From positions 1 to 64,000 of the forward strand of contig NZ_NHYK01000004.1 of NCBI RefSeq assembly GCF_003288805.1: a DNA stretch of 64,000 nt, written 5' to 3'. This DNA is from Helicobacter sp. 10-6591 (GTDB lineage Bacteria; Campylobacterota; Campylobacteria; Campylobacterales; Helicobacteraceae). Positions 27,774-37,269 of this stretch are shown piece after piece. The notes beneath the pieces are model-generated. The model was not told where the DNA came from. It did no database searches and saw only the letters and a list, made by a program, of their open reading frames with translations. Positions within the stretch are counted from its first letter, which is position 1. The number at the start of each line of letters is the position of its first letter. The position numbers and the translations under genes are program-made.

Positions 27774-30011
27774 ATGAAAGAAGCGGATTTTTATATCGAT
27801 GGCATGAGTTGCTCTGCTTGTAGTAGCGGTATCGAAAGAGCATTAGGACGTAAGGATTTCTGCCAAAAAATCGAAGTCAATCTTGTGACAAACAAAGCCC
27901 ATCTTGTCTATGATGAGAGCAAGGCAAATTTGGAGCAGATTTTTACTTTTATCACAAAGCTAGGCTACACACCGAGCTTAGAAAGACTAGAGAAGTCTTT
28001 GTCCCCAAAACCTAGAGCAAATAATTTCTTACCCAAAGCCCTTGTATGTTTTTATGAATTAGATTCCAAACTCTCTGCTAAATCTCGACTTTTTTTAAGC
28101 ATCGCTTTTAGTATTCCTGTACTCATGTTTTCTGTTGGTTTTATGTTTGGTTTTCATATATTTTCGCCCAAGATAGAATCTCTGATTTCTCTTATTGCTA
28201 CATTGGTTGTAATGCATTTGGGGAGAATGTTTTATTTTAAGGGTTTTAAGGCGCTTTATAGACTTTATCCTACAATGGATTCTCTTATAGCTCTTGGCAC
28301 AAGCGCAGCATTTATTTATAGTCTTAAGGGTGTTTGGGATACTTTTATGCTTGATACCCATGTGCATTTGTATTTTGAGAGTGTGTGTGTGATTTTGTGC
28401 TTTGTGATGATTGGCAAGGCGATAGAAACTACATTCAAAGAAAACGCCAAGAAAAGCGCAAATGCATTGCTAGAGCTCTACCAAAAAAAAGTACAAAAAA
28501 GAATTGATTCCAAATGGTGCGAAGTGGCTTTGGGCGAGGTGACAGTAAATGATGAGATAAAGATTTTGCCCGGTGATATTGTTCCGCTTGATGGAGTTGT
28601 CATCGATGGAATAAGTAGTATTGATACCTCAAGTATTAGTGGCGAGAATATTCCTGTGCTCAAGAGAGCAGGGGATTTTATAGAATCTGGAAGTATCAAT
28701 CTTGAGAGTGTGCTTATCTTGCGTGTAGAAAAAACAGGCAAGCAAACCTTATTGAGCCAAATCATCACACTTATACAAAATGCTGATAACTCCAAAGCCC
28801 CTTTGGGCATGCTTGCTGATAAGGTTGCTGGAGTATTTGTGCCTGTGGTGATGGTTATTGCGTTATTAGCTGGGATCTTTTGGTGGATTGTGCGGGATTT
28901 TGGTATGGGGGTAGATATTTTTGTCTCTGTGCTTGTTATCTCTTGTCCTTGTGCGCTTGGGCTTGCTACTCCTATGGCATTTTTGCATGCTCGTGGTGTG
29001 GCAAACAAAATGGGAGTGTTTTTTAAAAATTCTGCTTCTCTGCAGGCTTTAAGCAATACCACACATATTGTCTTTGATAAGACAGGCACTCTCTCTGATG
29101 GGCTAAAAATCTCACATATTAAGGTCGCGCAATCGCTGCAAGAAAAGGAGTTTTTGGCCATTGTTTTGGCGCTAGAACAAAACAGCGGGCATGTCATTAG
29201 CAAAGCGATACAATCTTTTATCAAAGCAAATGCCCCAGAGCTTTTTGCCCAGCCTTTGAAAGTGAGTGATTTCCAGAGTCTTATAGGTTTTGGGATCAAG
29301 GGCCAGATCAATGATAAAAGCTACATTTTAGGGAATTTGCAGGCATTAGAGGGACTAAACTTTCTAGATTTTCAGTTCGAAGAATATAGCGAGATAGATC
29401 CAAAGCTTATCGTCTATCTTGCGGATGATAAGCAGATTCTAGGTGCTTTGTATTTGCAAGATCTCTTGCGCAAAGATTGTGAGATGATGATCGCAGGGTT
29501 TTGCAAGCATAATATCGCTACAGCTATGCTCAGTGGCGATATAGCGCAAAATGCTGAGGTTATAGCCAAAACTCTTGGTATCAATGAGGTGTTTGCGGGA
29601 GCAAAGCCTGCTGACAAACTCAATATCATCAATCAATACAAAGCAACTGGTGTTGTGGCAATGGTAGGTGATGGCGTGAATGATGCCGCTGCGCTTAAGG
29701 CAGCAGATGTGAGTATGGCATATGCAAGCGGCAATGATATAGCACAAAACTGCGCTGATATAATCCTATACAACCAAAATGCCAAGGCTATCTTGAATGC
29801 TTATCGCCTGGCTTGCTTGAGTATTAAGAATGTAAAGCAGAATCTTTATTGGGCTTTTGGATATAATGTTGCCTTTATTCCTGTTGCCTGCGGCATTTTG
29901 GGCGGATTTGGGATTTTTTTGAATCCTATGTTTTGCGCGTTTGCTATGAGCTTGAGTTCTATTAGCGTTGTCTTCAATGCCATGAGAATCCAAAGATTTA
30001 AAACCATATGA
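27774..30011 (+). CDS. copA: Copper-exporting P1B-type ATPase CopA
   Basis: 745-aa inner-membrane Cu(I) pump. One N-terminal metal-binding domain with GMSCSAC (C13, C16) is followed by eight helices with the CPC site (about 391-393), phosphorylation motif DKTGT (435-439), SGEN in the actuator domain and GDGVNDAAAL. The nucleotide-domain HP motif appears as SGHVISKAI (about 471-479), with Val in place of Pro. ATG 27774 follows AGGGAAAG. It is followed after 10 bases by the chaperone copP, as in H. pylori. Confidence 0.95.
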   Translation: MKEADFYIDGMSCSACSSGIERALGRKDFCQKIEVNLVTNKAHLVYDESKANLEQIFTFITKLGYTPSLERLEKSLSPKPRANNFLPKALVCFYELDSKLSAKSRLFLSIAFSIPVLMFSVGFMFGFHIFSPKIESLISLIATLVVMHLGRMFYFKGFKALYRLYPTMDSLIALGTSAAFIYSLKGVWDTFMLDTHVHLYFESVCVILCFVMIGKAIETTFKENAKKSANALLELYQKKVQKRIDSKWCEVALGEVTVNDEIKILPGDIVPLDGVVIDGISSIDTSSISGENIPVLKRAGDFIESGSINLESVLILRVEKTGKQTLLSQIITLIQNADNSKAPLGMLADKVAGVFVPVVMVIALLAGIFWWIVRDFGMGVDIFVSVLVISCPCALGLATPMAFLHARGVANKMGVFFKNSASLQALSNTTHIVFDKTGTLSDGLKISHIKVAQSLQEKEFLAIVLALEQNSGHVISKAIQSFIKANAPELFAQPLKVSDFQSLIGFGIKGQINDKSYILGNLQALEGLNFLDFQFEEYSEIDPKLIVYLADDKQILGALYLQDLLRKDCEMMIAGFCKHNIATAMLSGDIAQNAEVIAKTLGINEVFAGAKPADKLNIINQYKATGVVAMVGDGVNDAAALKAADVSMAYASGNDIAQNCADIILYNQNAKAILNAYRLACLSIKNVKQNLYWAFGYNVAFIPVACGILGGFGIFLNPMFCAFAMSLSSISVVFNAMRIQRFKTI

Positions 30012-30021
30012 GGAGTCCTAG

Positions 30022-30234
30022 ATGAAAGCAGTATTTAGCGTAGAAGGTATGCGATGCCAAAAATGTGTCGATAAAATCGAGAAATTTGTTGGCGAGATTG
30101 ATGGCGTAGAATATATTGGAGTGGATTTAGAGCATAAAAAAGTCGAGGTAGAGTTTTCTACACCTGCAAGCCAAGCGACGATAAAAGAGGCGATTTTAGA
30201 TTCTGGTTTTGAAGTTTTAGATTCGTCAAATTAA
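30022..30234 (+). CDS. copP: Copper chaperone CopP (CopZ-like)
   Basis: 70-aa ferredoxin-like heavy-metal-associated domain with the copper-binding GMRCQKC motif (C12, C15). It would carry Cu(I) in the cytoplasm to CopA. Preceded by GAGGAG; its stop codon overlaps the ATG of the next gene (TAATG). Confidence 0.93.
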   Translation: MKAVFSVEGMRCQKCVDKIEKFVGEIDGVEYIGVDLEHKKVEVEFSTPASQATIKEAILDSGFEVLDSSN

Positions 30235-31955
30235 TGAAGATTCTTATAAGTTTTTTTCGATCTTATATGCCCTATATGGTTGGGCATAAATGGTCGTTTT
30301 TTCTCGCTGTATGTGGGACATTGCTTACTGCTGCCTGCACTGCTGGAATCGCGTATCTGGTAGAGCCACTGCTTGGCACATTGAATGGCAAGACCCCCAA
30401 AAACCTTCCATTTATAAGCTTACAAGATATGGCAGATAATCACTTTCTGGCCATACTTATGCCTGCTCTGATTGTTTTGGTGTATTTGGGTAAGGCTGGG
30501 GGCAATTATGTGCGCGTGTATTTTATGAACTATATTGGGCAGGACATAGTCCGTCAGATGCGCGATAGGATGCTTTCTCATCTGCTCAATCTCGAATTGG
30601 AGTTTTTTAACAAAATGCGCGGTGGTGAGCTTATGAGTCGCATCACAAATGATATTGGCATTATCCGGAATGCTGTATCAAACTTCATTACAGAAATCAT
30701 ACGAGAAGTCACAACTATCATAGGACTTGTTGTGATTGTGTTTTATCAGAGTCCAAAGCTTGCATTTATTGGCTTAATCATCATACCTTTGGCGATTGTG
30801 CCTATAAATATGATCATCAATAAGATCAAAAAGTATGCAAGAAATTTGCAAGAAAAAAACGCGGATATAACTTCCAAATTGACAGAGATTTTCAACAATA
30901 TCGAGATTATCAAAGCTAGCAATGGTGAAAAGCTTGAATCCAAGCATTTCCAAGAGCAAAACAAGCAGTTTCTCAAAATAAGCATGAAGGTTGTGCGCGT
31001 AGGTGAGCTTACTACGCCGCTTATGGAGGCTTTGGGCGCATTTGCGCTTGCTGGCATTATTTATATCGCTACGATTGATATACAAGCTGGTAAATTCAGC
31101 GCAGAGGAGTTTGCATCTTTTACTGCCGCGCTCGTGCTGATTTATACTCCATTAAAACGCCTTGTAAATCTTTGGGGCGGCATGCAAAATGCGCTTGTGG
31201 CAAATGACAGAATCTTTGAAGTGCTCAACAAAAAGCCACAGATTAAAGATGGCACCAAAGAATTGCACAAGCCAATAGAATCTATTGTATTCCGTAACGC
31301 AAGCTTTGGCTATGAGGATGGAATCTATGTCTTAAAAGATGTCAATCTTGTTTTTAAGCGCAACGAAGTAAGTGCGCTTGTGGGCAAGAGTGGGAGTGGA
31401 AAAAGCACTTTGGTCAATCTCATCTTGCGACTTTATGAATGTCAGAGCGGGGAGATTCTCATTAATGGCGAGGATATTAGGAGCTTCACACAAAAGAGCT
31501 TGCGAGAGAACATCGCTATCGTTACACAAAGGATCTTTATCTTCAACGATACGATCGCAAACAATATTGCCTACGGACAGGATATGGATGAAGCGCGTGT
31601 GATGGAGGCGCTCAAAGCAGCGCAAATGGAGGAGTATATCCACAAAATGCCACAGGGAATCCATACTGTCTTGGATGAGTTTGGCACAAATCTCAGTGGC
31701 GGACAAAGACAGAGGATAGCCATCGCCAGAGCATTGTATAAGAATCCAGATATTTTGATTTTAGATGAGGTAACAAGCGCGCTAGATTCTAAGACCGAAG
31801 ATCTGATCAAAGAATCCATAAATCTCATCCGCAAAGATAAAATTGTCATTCTCATCGCGCACCGACCAAGTACTATTGAGCTCGCAAACAATATCATAGA
31901 AATCAGTGAAGGTGAGGTAACTAAAATACACAAAAACTGCTCTGCTTTACGATAA
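30234..31955 (+). CDS. msbA: MsbA-type lipid A flippase ABC transporter
   Basis: 573-aa half-transporter with an N-terminal six-helix domain (about 1-320) and a C-terminal ATPase: Walker A GKSGSGKST, signature LSGGQRQRIAIARAL and Walker B DILILDEVTSALDS. By overall pattern it matches MsbA, which flips lipid A-core across the inner membrane; other exporters of the family remain possible. Coupled to copP by a one-base stop/start overlap, so it may be co-expressed with the copper genes. Confidence 0.85.
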   Translation: MKILISFFRSYMPYMVGHKWSFFLAVCGTLLTAACTAGIAYLVEPLLGTLNGKTPKNLPFISLQDMADNHFLAILMPALIVLVYLGKAGGNYVRVYFMNYIGQDIVRQMRDRMLSHLLNLELEFFNKMRGGELMSRITNDIGIIRNAVSNFITEIIREVTTIIGLVVIVFYQSPKLAFIGLIIIPLAIVPINMIINKIKKYARNLQEKNADITSKLTEIFNNIEIIKASNGEKLESKHFQEQNKQFLKISMKVVRVGELTTPLMEALGAFALAGIIYIATIDIQAGKFSAEEFASFTAALVLIYTPLKRLVNLWGGMQNALVANDRIFEVLNKKPQIKDGTKELHKPIESIVFRNASFGYEDGIYVLKDVNLVFKRNEVSALVGKSGSGKSTLVNLILRLYECQSGEILINGEDIRSFTQKSLRENIAIVTQRIFIFNDTIANNIAYGQDMDEARVMEALKAAQMEEYIHKMPQGIHTVLDEFGTNLSGGQRQRIAIARALYKNPDILILDEVTSALDSKTEDLIKESINLIRKDKIVILIAHRPSTIELANNIIEISEGEVTKIHKNCSALR

Positions 31956-32003
31956 GTTTTAGTTTTTCTTAACCTTTCAAACTCTTTTAAAGCATTTTTG
32001 CTC

Positions 32004-32009
32004 TACAAT
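32004..32009 (+). promoter_or_regulatory. Likely -10 element of frdCAB
   Basis: TACAAT about 50 bases before frdC; the gene itself has a very strong Shine-Dalgarno (TAAGGAGGAG). Confidence 0.5.
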
Positions 32010-32058
32010 CAATCCGCTTCTGATGAAAAAAAACATATCTATAGCTTAAGGAGGAGAT

Positions 32059-32826
32059 ATGCGTGAGGAAAAGGTGATTGAGAGTTATACAGGTGTTAGC
32101 ACACAGCGTAAGAAAAGCAAGATCCCAGCTAAACTTGATTTTTGGCAAAGTATTACAGGGTTGTTTTTAGCATTGTTTATGATTGCGCATCTGCTTTTGG
32201 TTTCAAGTATTTTACTTGGCAAAGAGGCCATGTATGCTGTTACAAAGTTTTTCGAAGGCAGTTTTATTTTCAACGAGGGTAAGCCAATTATTGTTTCTTG
32301 TGTTGCGGTATTTGTGATTGTAACACTTGTTGTGCATGCTTTTTTGGCTTTAAGAAAATTCCCTATCAATTACAAACAATTTCTTAATCTACGCGTACAT
32401 AAAGAATTGATGAAGCATGGAGATACGAGCTATTGGGTGATACAGGCAGCTACAGGCTTTGCTATGTTTTTTTTAGCAGCACCTCATCTTTTTGTGATGT
32501 TGACACAACCAGAGAATATTGGACCACATGCATCATCCTTTAGGTTTGTGCATCAAGATTTTTGGCTGCTTTATATTTTGCTGTTGTTTGCAGTGGAGTT
32601 TCATGGATCAATTGGGCTTTATAGGCTTTGTATCAAGTGGGGTTGGTTCGAGGGGCTAGGAATCAAAACTTTGCGTACTATCAAGCTTGGAATCACTATA
32701 TTTTGTCTTGCACTTGGCATTTGCTCCTATATAGCGTATATGAAGATTGGATTTGGATTAGATTCAAAAGCCAACATTCAAGATTACAGAATCCTTGATG
32801 AAAAAACACATGGAAAAGGAGAGTAA
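32059..32826 (+). CDS. frdC: Fumarate reductase dihaem cytochrome b subunit FrdC
   Basis: 255-aa membrane anchor of menaquinol:fumarate reductase with five helices and two b haems. The residues known from Wolinella succinogenes FrdC fall at identical numbers: haem ligands H44, H93, H143 and H182, the menaquinol-site Glu66 and the E-pathway Glu180. This strongly supports an electroneutral dihaem enzyme of the same kind. First gene of frdCAB; its stop abuts the frdA ATG. Confidence 0.97.
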   Translation: MREEKVIESYTGVSTQRKKSKIPAKLDFWQSITGLFLALFMIAHLLLVSSILLGKEAMYAVTKFFEGSFIFNEGKPIIVSCVAVFVIVTLVVHAFLALRKFPINYKQFLNLRVHKELMKHGDTSYWVIQAATGFAMFFLAAPHLFVMLTQPENIGPHASSFRFVHQDFWLLYILLLFAVEFHGSIGLYRLCIKWGWFEGLGIKTLRTIKLGITIFCLALGICSYIAYMKIGFGLDSKANIQDYRILDEKTHGKGE

Positions 32827-34806
32827 ATGAAAATATCTTATTGTGATGCTTTGGTGATCGGCGGAGGATTGGCAGGACTTAGGGCATCTATTGCTGCCAA
32901 ACAAAGTGGCTTAAATACAGTTGTGCTATCGCTTGTGCCCGTAAAAAGGAGCCATTCGGCAGCGGCACAAGGTGGCATGCAAGCAAGTCTTGGAAATTCT
33001 AAGATGAGTGATGGGGATAACGAGGACTTGCATTTTGCTGACACTGTGAAAGGAAGCGATTGGGGATGCGATCAAGAAGTAGCCAGGATGTTTGTAACCA
33101 CTGCACCAAAAGCGATACGAGAGCTTGCAAGCTGGGGTGTGCCTTGGACGAGAATTCAAAAGGGTGATAGGACTGCCATTATAAATGCCCAAAAAACCAC
33201 GATTACAGAGGAGGAGTTTCGGCATGGCTACATCCACTCGCGTGACTTTGGCGGCACTAAGAAATGGCGCACTTGCTATACCGCTGATGCAACTGGTCAT
33301 ACTATGCTTTATGCAGTGGCTAATGAAGCATACAAAAATGGAGTGGATATACAAGACAGAAAAGAGGCTTTGAGCTTAATACACAAGGATGGCAGGTGCT
33401 ATGGCGCGATTGTACGAGATTTGGTAAGTGGGGAACTTTGTGCATATGTGGCTAAGGGGACATTGATTGCTACTGGTGGGTATGGGAGAATCTATAAAAA
33501 CACCACAAATGCTGTGATTTGCGAAGGTATAGGATTGGCCATTGCGATGGAGACAGGCATAGCAAAGCTTGGCAATATGGAGGCAGTGCAATTCCACCCA
33601 ACACCACTTTTCCCTTCTGGAATCTTACTTACAGAAGGCTGTCGTGGGGATGGCGGGATATTACGCGATGTTGATGGGTATCGTTTCATGCCAGACTATG
33701 AACCTGAAAAAAAGGAGCTTGCAAGTCGCGATGTCGTCTCTCGTAGAATGATTCAGAGAATCCGCGAAGGAAAAGGTGTCAAATCCCCTTATGGTGAGCA
33801 TTTGTGGCTTGACATTTCCATTCTAGGACGTGAGCATATTGAGCGTAATCTACGTGATGTGCAAGATATTTGCAAAGTGTTTGCGGGAATTGACCCTGCT
33901 GATGAGGGCAGAAAGGGTTGGGCGCCTGTAAAACCAATGCAACACTATTCTATGGGAGGTATCCGTACTAATCACCAAGGACACACTTCTTTACAAGGAC
34001 TCTTTGCTGCAGGTGAAGCGGCATGTTGGGATCTTCATGGATTCAATCGGCTTGGTGGTAATTCTGTGAGCGAAGCGGTTGTAAGCGGTATGATTATTGG
34101 GGATTACTTCGCGCAGTTTTGCTTGCAAGCCCAAGTTGATATAGGAACTCATACCATAGAGTCTTTCCTCCAAAAACAACAAAGCTATCTTGAATCTCTC
34201 TTGAATAATTCTGGCAGTGAAGATGTGTATGTTATTAAGAATGCTATGAAAAGCATTATGGAAGATGGCGTGGGAATTTTCCGCACAGGAGAATCGCTAC
34301 AAGCTGCAGTTACGCAATTAGAAGAGCTTTATAAGCGTTCGAGAAATATCCATGTCAAAAACAAAAAGCTCCATGATAATCCTGAACTAGAAGATGCCTA
34401 TCGTGTGCCAAGAATGCTAAAAGTAGCGCTTTGCGTAGCATTAGGAGCATTGCAACGTACAGAATCTAGAGGTGCGCATACAAGAGAGGATTATCCTAAG
34501 CGCGATGATCTTAATTGGCTGAAGCGTACACTTAGCAGTTGGGAAAATCCAGAGCAAACTCTTCCTACCATAAGCTATGAGGAGTTGGATATTGCCAAGA
34601 TGGAGATTGCTCCGGGATTCCGTGGATATGGGGCTAAGGGTAATATTATTGAGCATCCACAGAGTGCATTAAGGTTAGCAGAGATTGAAAAGATTACAAA
34701 TGAGGTAACCCAACAAGGTGGCGATAGATATACCTTACAGGAGGCATTGATGCCTTTTAATCTACAAGAACGCTTCAAAGCAAAAAACCAACGATTAGGA
34801 GAATAG
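32827..34806 (+). CDS. frdA: Fumarate reductase flavoprotein subunit FrdA
   Basis: 659-aa catalytic subunit reducing fumarate to succinate at the cytoplasmic face. FAD-binding start [17 protein letters not shown], covalent FAD His in [13 protein letters not shown] (H43, same number as Wolinella), active-site motifs [21 protein letters not shown] and SMGGIRTN, and a C-terminal helical region with [13 protein letters not shown]. Followed one base later by frdB. A central enzyme of anaerobic respiration in this group. Confidence 0.97.
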   Translation: MKISYCDALVIGGGLAGLRASIAAKQSGLNTVVLSLVPVKRSHSAAAQGGMQASLGNSKMSDGDNEDLHFADTVKGSDWGCDQEVARMFVTTAPKAIRELASWGVPWTRIQKGDRTAIINAQKTTITEEEFRHGYIHSRDFGGTKKWRTCYTADATGHTMLYAVANEAYKNGVDIQDRKEALSLIHKDGRCYGAIVRDLVSGELCAYVAKGTLIATGGYGRIYKNTTNAVICEGIGLAIAMETGIAKLGNMEAVQFHPTPLFPSGILLTEGCRGDGGILRDVDGYRFMPDYEPEKKELASRDVVSRRMIQRIREGKGVKSPYGEHLWLDISILGREHIERNLRDVQDICKVFAGIDPADEGRKGWAPVKPMQHYSMGGIRTNHQGHTSLQGLFAAGEAACWDLHGFNRLGGNSVSEAVVSGMIIGDYFAQFCLQAQVDIGTHTIESFLQKQQSYLESLLNNSGSEDVYVIKNAMKSIMEDGVGIFRTGESLQAAVTQLEELYKRSRNIHVKNKKLHDNPELEDAYRVPRMLKVALCVALGALQRTESRGAHTREDYPKRDDLNWLKRTLSSWENPEQTLPTISYEELDIAKMEIAPGFRGYGAKGNIIEHPQSALRLAEIEKITNEVTQQGGDRYTLQEALMPFNLQERFKAKNQRLGE

Positions 34807-34807
34807 T

Positions 34808-35548
34808 ATGAGTAATACACAAGAGAAAGGAAGAATCCTAACCATCAAGGCGTTGAAATTTGACCCACAGAGCGCTGTGTCTAAACCACATTTTCGAGAA
34901 TATAAGATAGAGGAAACAGCCTCTATGACAATATTTATCGTGCTTAATCTTATAAGAGAGCACCAAGATCCTGATTTGAGCTTTGATTTTGTATGTCGTG
35001 CAGGGATTTGTGGGAGCTGCGGAATGATGATTAATGGACGTCCGCGCCTTGCATGCCGAACGCTTACCAAAGACTTACCAGAAGTTATCACACTTATGCC
35101 TTTGCCTGCTTTTAAACTTATCAAAGATTTGAGTGTGAATACAGGTGTGTGGTTTGAGGGCATGACAAAACGCGTGGAGGGTTGGATACATTCCCAAAAA
35201 GAAGTGGATATTTCTAAGCTTGAGGAAAGAGTAGAGCCTGAAGTAGCACAAGAAGTCTTTGAACTTGACAGATGTATTGAGTGTGGTTGCTGTATTGCAG
35301 GATGTGCCACAAAGGTTATGCGTGAAGATTTCTTAGGAGCAGCTGGGATGAATCGTGTAATGCGCTTTATGATAGATCCTCACGATGAACGCACTGATGA
35401 GGATTATTATGAGCTTGTGGGTAATGATGATGGTGTGTTTGGCTGCATGAGTCTTATTGCTTGCCATGATGTCTGTCCTAAAGAGCTTCCTTTGCAGAGT
35501 AAAATCGCTTACTTGCGTCGCAAAATGGTGAGTGTTGGGATGAAGTAG
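34808..35548 (+). CDS. frdB: Fumarate reductase iron-sulfur subunit FrdB
   Basis: 246-aa protein linking haem b to FAD. The [2Fe-2S] domain has [10 protein letters not shown] then the fourth Cys in RLAC; the C-terminal ferredoxin domain has [11 protein letters not shown] and [14 protein letters not shown] for the [4Fe-4S] and [3Fe-4S] clusters. Last gene of frdCAB; a 222-bp spacer without a recognisable terminator follows. Confidence 0.97.
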   Translation: MSNTQEKGRILTIKALKFDPQSAVSKPHFREYKIEETASMTIFIVLNLIREHQDPDLSFDFVCRAGICGSCGMMINGRPRLACRTLTKDLPEVITLMPLPAFKLIKDLSVNTGVWFEGMTKRVEGWIHSQKEVDISKLEERVEPEVAQEVFELDRCIECGCCIAGCATKVMREDFLGAAGMNRVMRFMIDPHDERTDEDYYELVGNDDGVFGCMSLIACHDVCPKELPLQSKIAYLRRKMVSVGMK

Positions 35549-35770
35549 CCTGCAAATACTCATCCCACGAAATATCTACCTCTGTAATGCTTCTAAGTAA
35601 ATCAAGAAATTCCTGCCAAGGCTTGAAGTTTGGAATAATCAGAAAGAAAGCTTAAAAAAAGTTATTTATCAAGAAGATTTAATGGAGCAGGGTAGTGGTT
35701 TTGGTGCTGGTTTAAAAGACCTCTATATTAAGAAAAATTACAGGAGCATATTAGTTTAATCTTTTAGCTC

Positions 35771-36220
35771 CTACAACATTAGGGATTTACCAAGCTTTTG
35801 CCATACGCTAAGTTTAGTGTTATATGCTAAGAGAAGTTTTAGTATGTCCTTGCGTCTAAACATAATGGCTGTATTAATCGGGCTTAAGATGGAATCGCCA
35901 TGAGGATTCGCTCCTTTTTCTAAAAGCTTTTTAGCTACCTCCACATAGCCTTTAAAGCATACACCCGCTAAAGGTGTATGCCCTTTGTCATTGACTTTAT
36001 CTACTTCTGCGCCATATTCTAAAAGCAAATCCACCACACTTAAGGCGTTGTGATAGCTTGCTAGCATAAGAAGTGTATCGCCCTTATGATTAGCTAGGTT
36101 TGGATTTAATCCATTCTCAAGCATAATTTTGAGTGAATGGGAATCATCACTCCTAGCAAAGTCAAATGCCATTTTTACAAACTCTTCTAGCTTTTTGTAT
36201 TCTTGTTCTGTAAGTTTCAT
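35771..36220 (-). CDS. Ankyrin-repeat protein of the catalase locus
   Basis: 149-aa cytoplasmic protein with about three ankyrin repeats: NPNLANHKGDTLLMLASYHN (34-53), DKVNDKGHTPLAGVCFKGY (74-92) and a third, weaker unit ending in ILKLLLAYN. It is the third gene downstream of katA. Ankyrin proteins next to catalase occur in Campylobacter jejuni (Cj1386, needed for haem loading of KatA) and Pseudomonas (AnkB), so a role in catalase maturation is a fair inference. ATG start. Confidence 0.85.
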   Translation of the reverse strand: MKLTEQEYKKLEEFVKMAFDFARSDDSHSLKIMLENGLNPNLANHKGDTLLMLASYHNALSVVDLLLEYGAEVDKVNDKGHTPLAGVCFKGYVEVAKKLLEKGANPHGDSILSPINTAIMFRRKDILKLLLAYNTKLSVWQKLGKSLML

Positions 36221-36253
36221 AGGACTTCCTTCTTCTTGCTTGTAAATACTTAT

Positions 36254-37243
36254 TTAGGCAAACATCGCATATTTAAAATGCTCCATATCATAGCTAGAGA
36301 GCCTTGTGCCATCCACTTCACCATAGATTGCATCAAGGGTGGCTAAATGTTTTGAATCCACCACAATATCGCGTGAAAAATTGAGTAGCACCCATTTATT
36401 ATCCCAACTTTTAAAAGCAGAATCTACTAAGCTAGGGTTATGAGATTCTCTAGCTTGTATGGCTTTTAAAACATCATTTGCCACCCATTTGTCTGCTATT
36501 TTTACCACACTGCGGACATACTGGTGTTTGCTGTATTCATCTCTATGGACTTTTAACAGATTTGATTGTGAGTGCAAGCTTATACCAAAAGCTTCTCTAG
36601 CCTCTAAACCTGAAAGTCTGCATAGCTCTACAAATACTGATGATGCACTGATATTCTCTCCGCGCAAAAGTAGCTCATTATCTTTTGAAGTAATCGTGCG
36701 GATACCTGAAATATATTGCCCTTGATAAGAATCTAGATTTTTACTTACCCATTCAAAGGCTTCCAAAGCTTTTTGCTCTTGGGTCAAACTCGCTTTTTTC
36801 AACGAATGCGCCTTATTCTGGAGTGCATCTCCTAGAAGCAGATTCTTACCTGATTGGTGTGAATCTTTAAGATCTAAGCCCGCGGTAGAGTGCTTTAGCT
36901 CCACACTCACAATAACATCAAGATTTTTAGATGCAATGCTTTCCTCCCACCTTGCCTTAAGGACTTTTAGCCAATCAGAAGTGATAATCTCATAATCTTT
37001 GTGATTGCCCTCTATTTTTATAGAGGCAATATTTTGTCCTGCTAAACTTAGTGGCAAAGGCATATAGAGCGCAAGGCTTGAGCTTGTAGCAAAATCTACA
37101 TTGTATGAAAAGTAGAGTTGTGCTTTATGAGTGCTGCCAGATTCAAAAAGCTCATAGCCAAAGGCTGGGGTGCTAGCAAGCACACCCGCGGCAGTGCAAC
37201 TTTTTTGTAAGAAATTCCTTCTTTGCAGATTGATTGCTCCCAT
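36254..37243 (-). CDS. kapA: KapA-like catalase-associated protein, Tat substrate
   Basis: 329-aa protein with a twin-arginine leader (LQRRNFLQKS then a hydrophobic stretch and PAFG, residues 6-29), so it is probably exported folded. It directly follows katA, as kapA does in H. pylori, where KapA associates with KatA. The C-terminal half resembles a transglutaminase-like fold (SSVFVELCRLSGLEAREAFG, then HQYVRSVV and KWVANDV), but the position of the catalytic Cys seems to be Ser, so a non-enzymatic role is likely. The fold call is by eye. Confidence 0.75.
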   Translation of the reverse strand: MGAINLQRRNFLQKSCTAAGVLASTPAFGYELFESGSTHKAQLYFSYNVDFATSSSLALYMPLPLSLAGQNIASIKIEGNHKDYEIITSDWLKVLKARWEESIASKNLDVIVSVELKHSTAGLDLKDSHQSGKNLLLGDALQNKAHSLKKASLTQEQKALEAFEWVSKNLDSYQGQYISGIRTITSKDNELLLRGENISASSVFVELCRLSGLEAREAFGISLHSQSNLLKVHRDEYSKHQYVRSVVKIADKWVANDVLKAIQARESHNPSLVDSAFKSWDNKWVLLNFSRDIVVDSKHLATLDAIYGEVDGTRLSSYDMEHFKYAMFA

Positions 37244-37269
37244 TTGCTTCTCCTTATCTTAAAGAGATT

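Noticed and set aside
28478-29311. 277-codon minus-strand frame inside copA
   Set aside because: Antisense shadow of copA; Ser/Ile/Pro-rich composition typical of such shadows.
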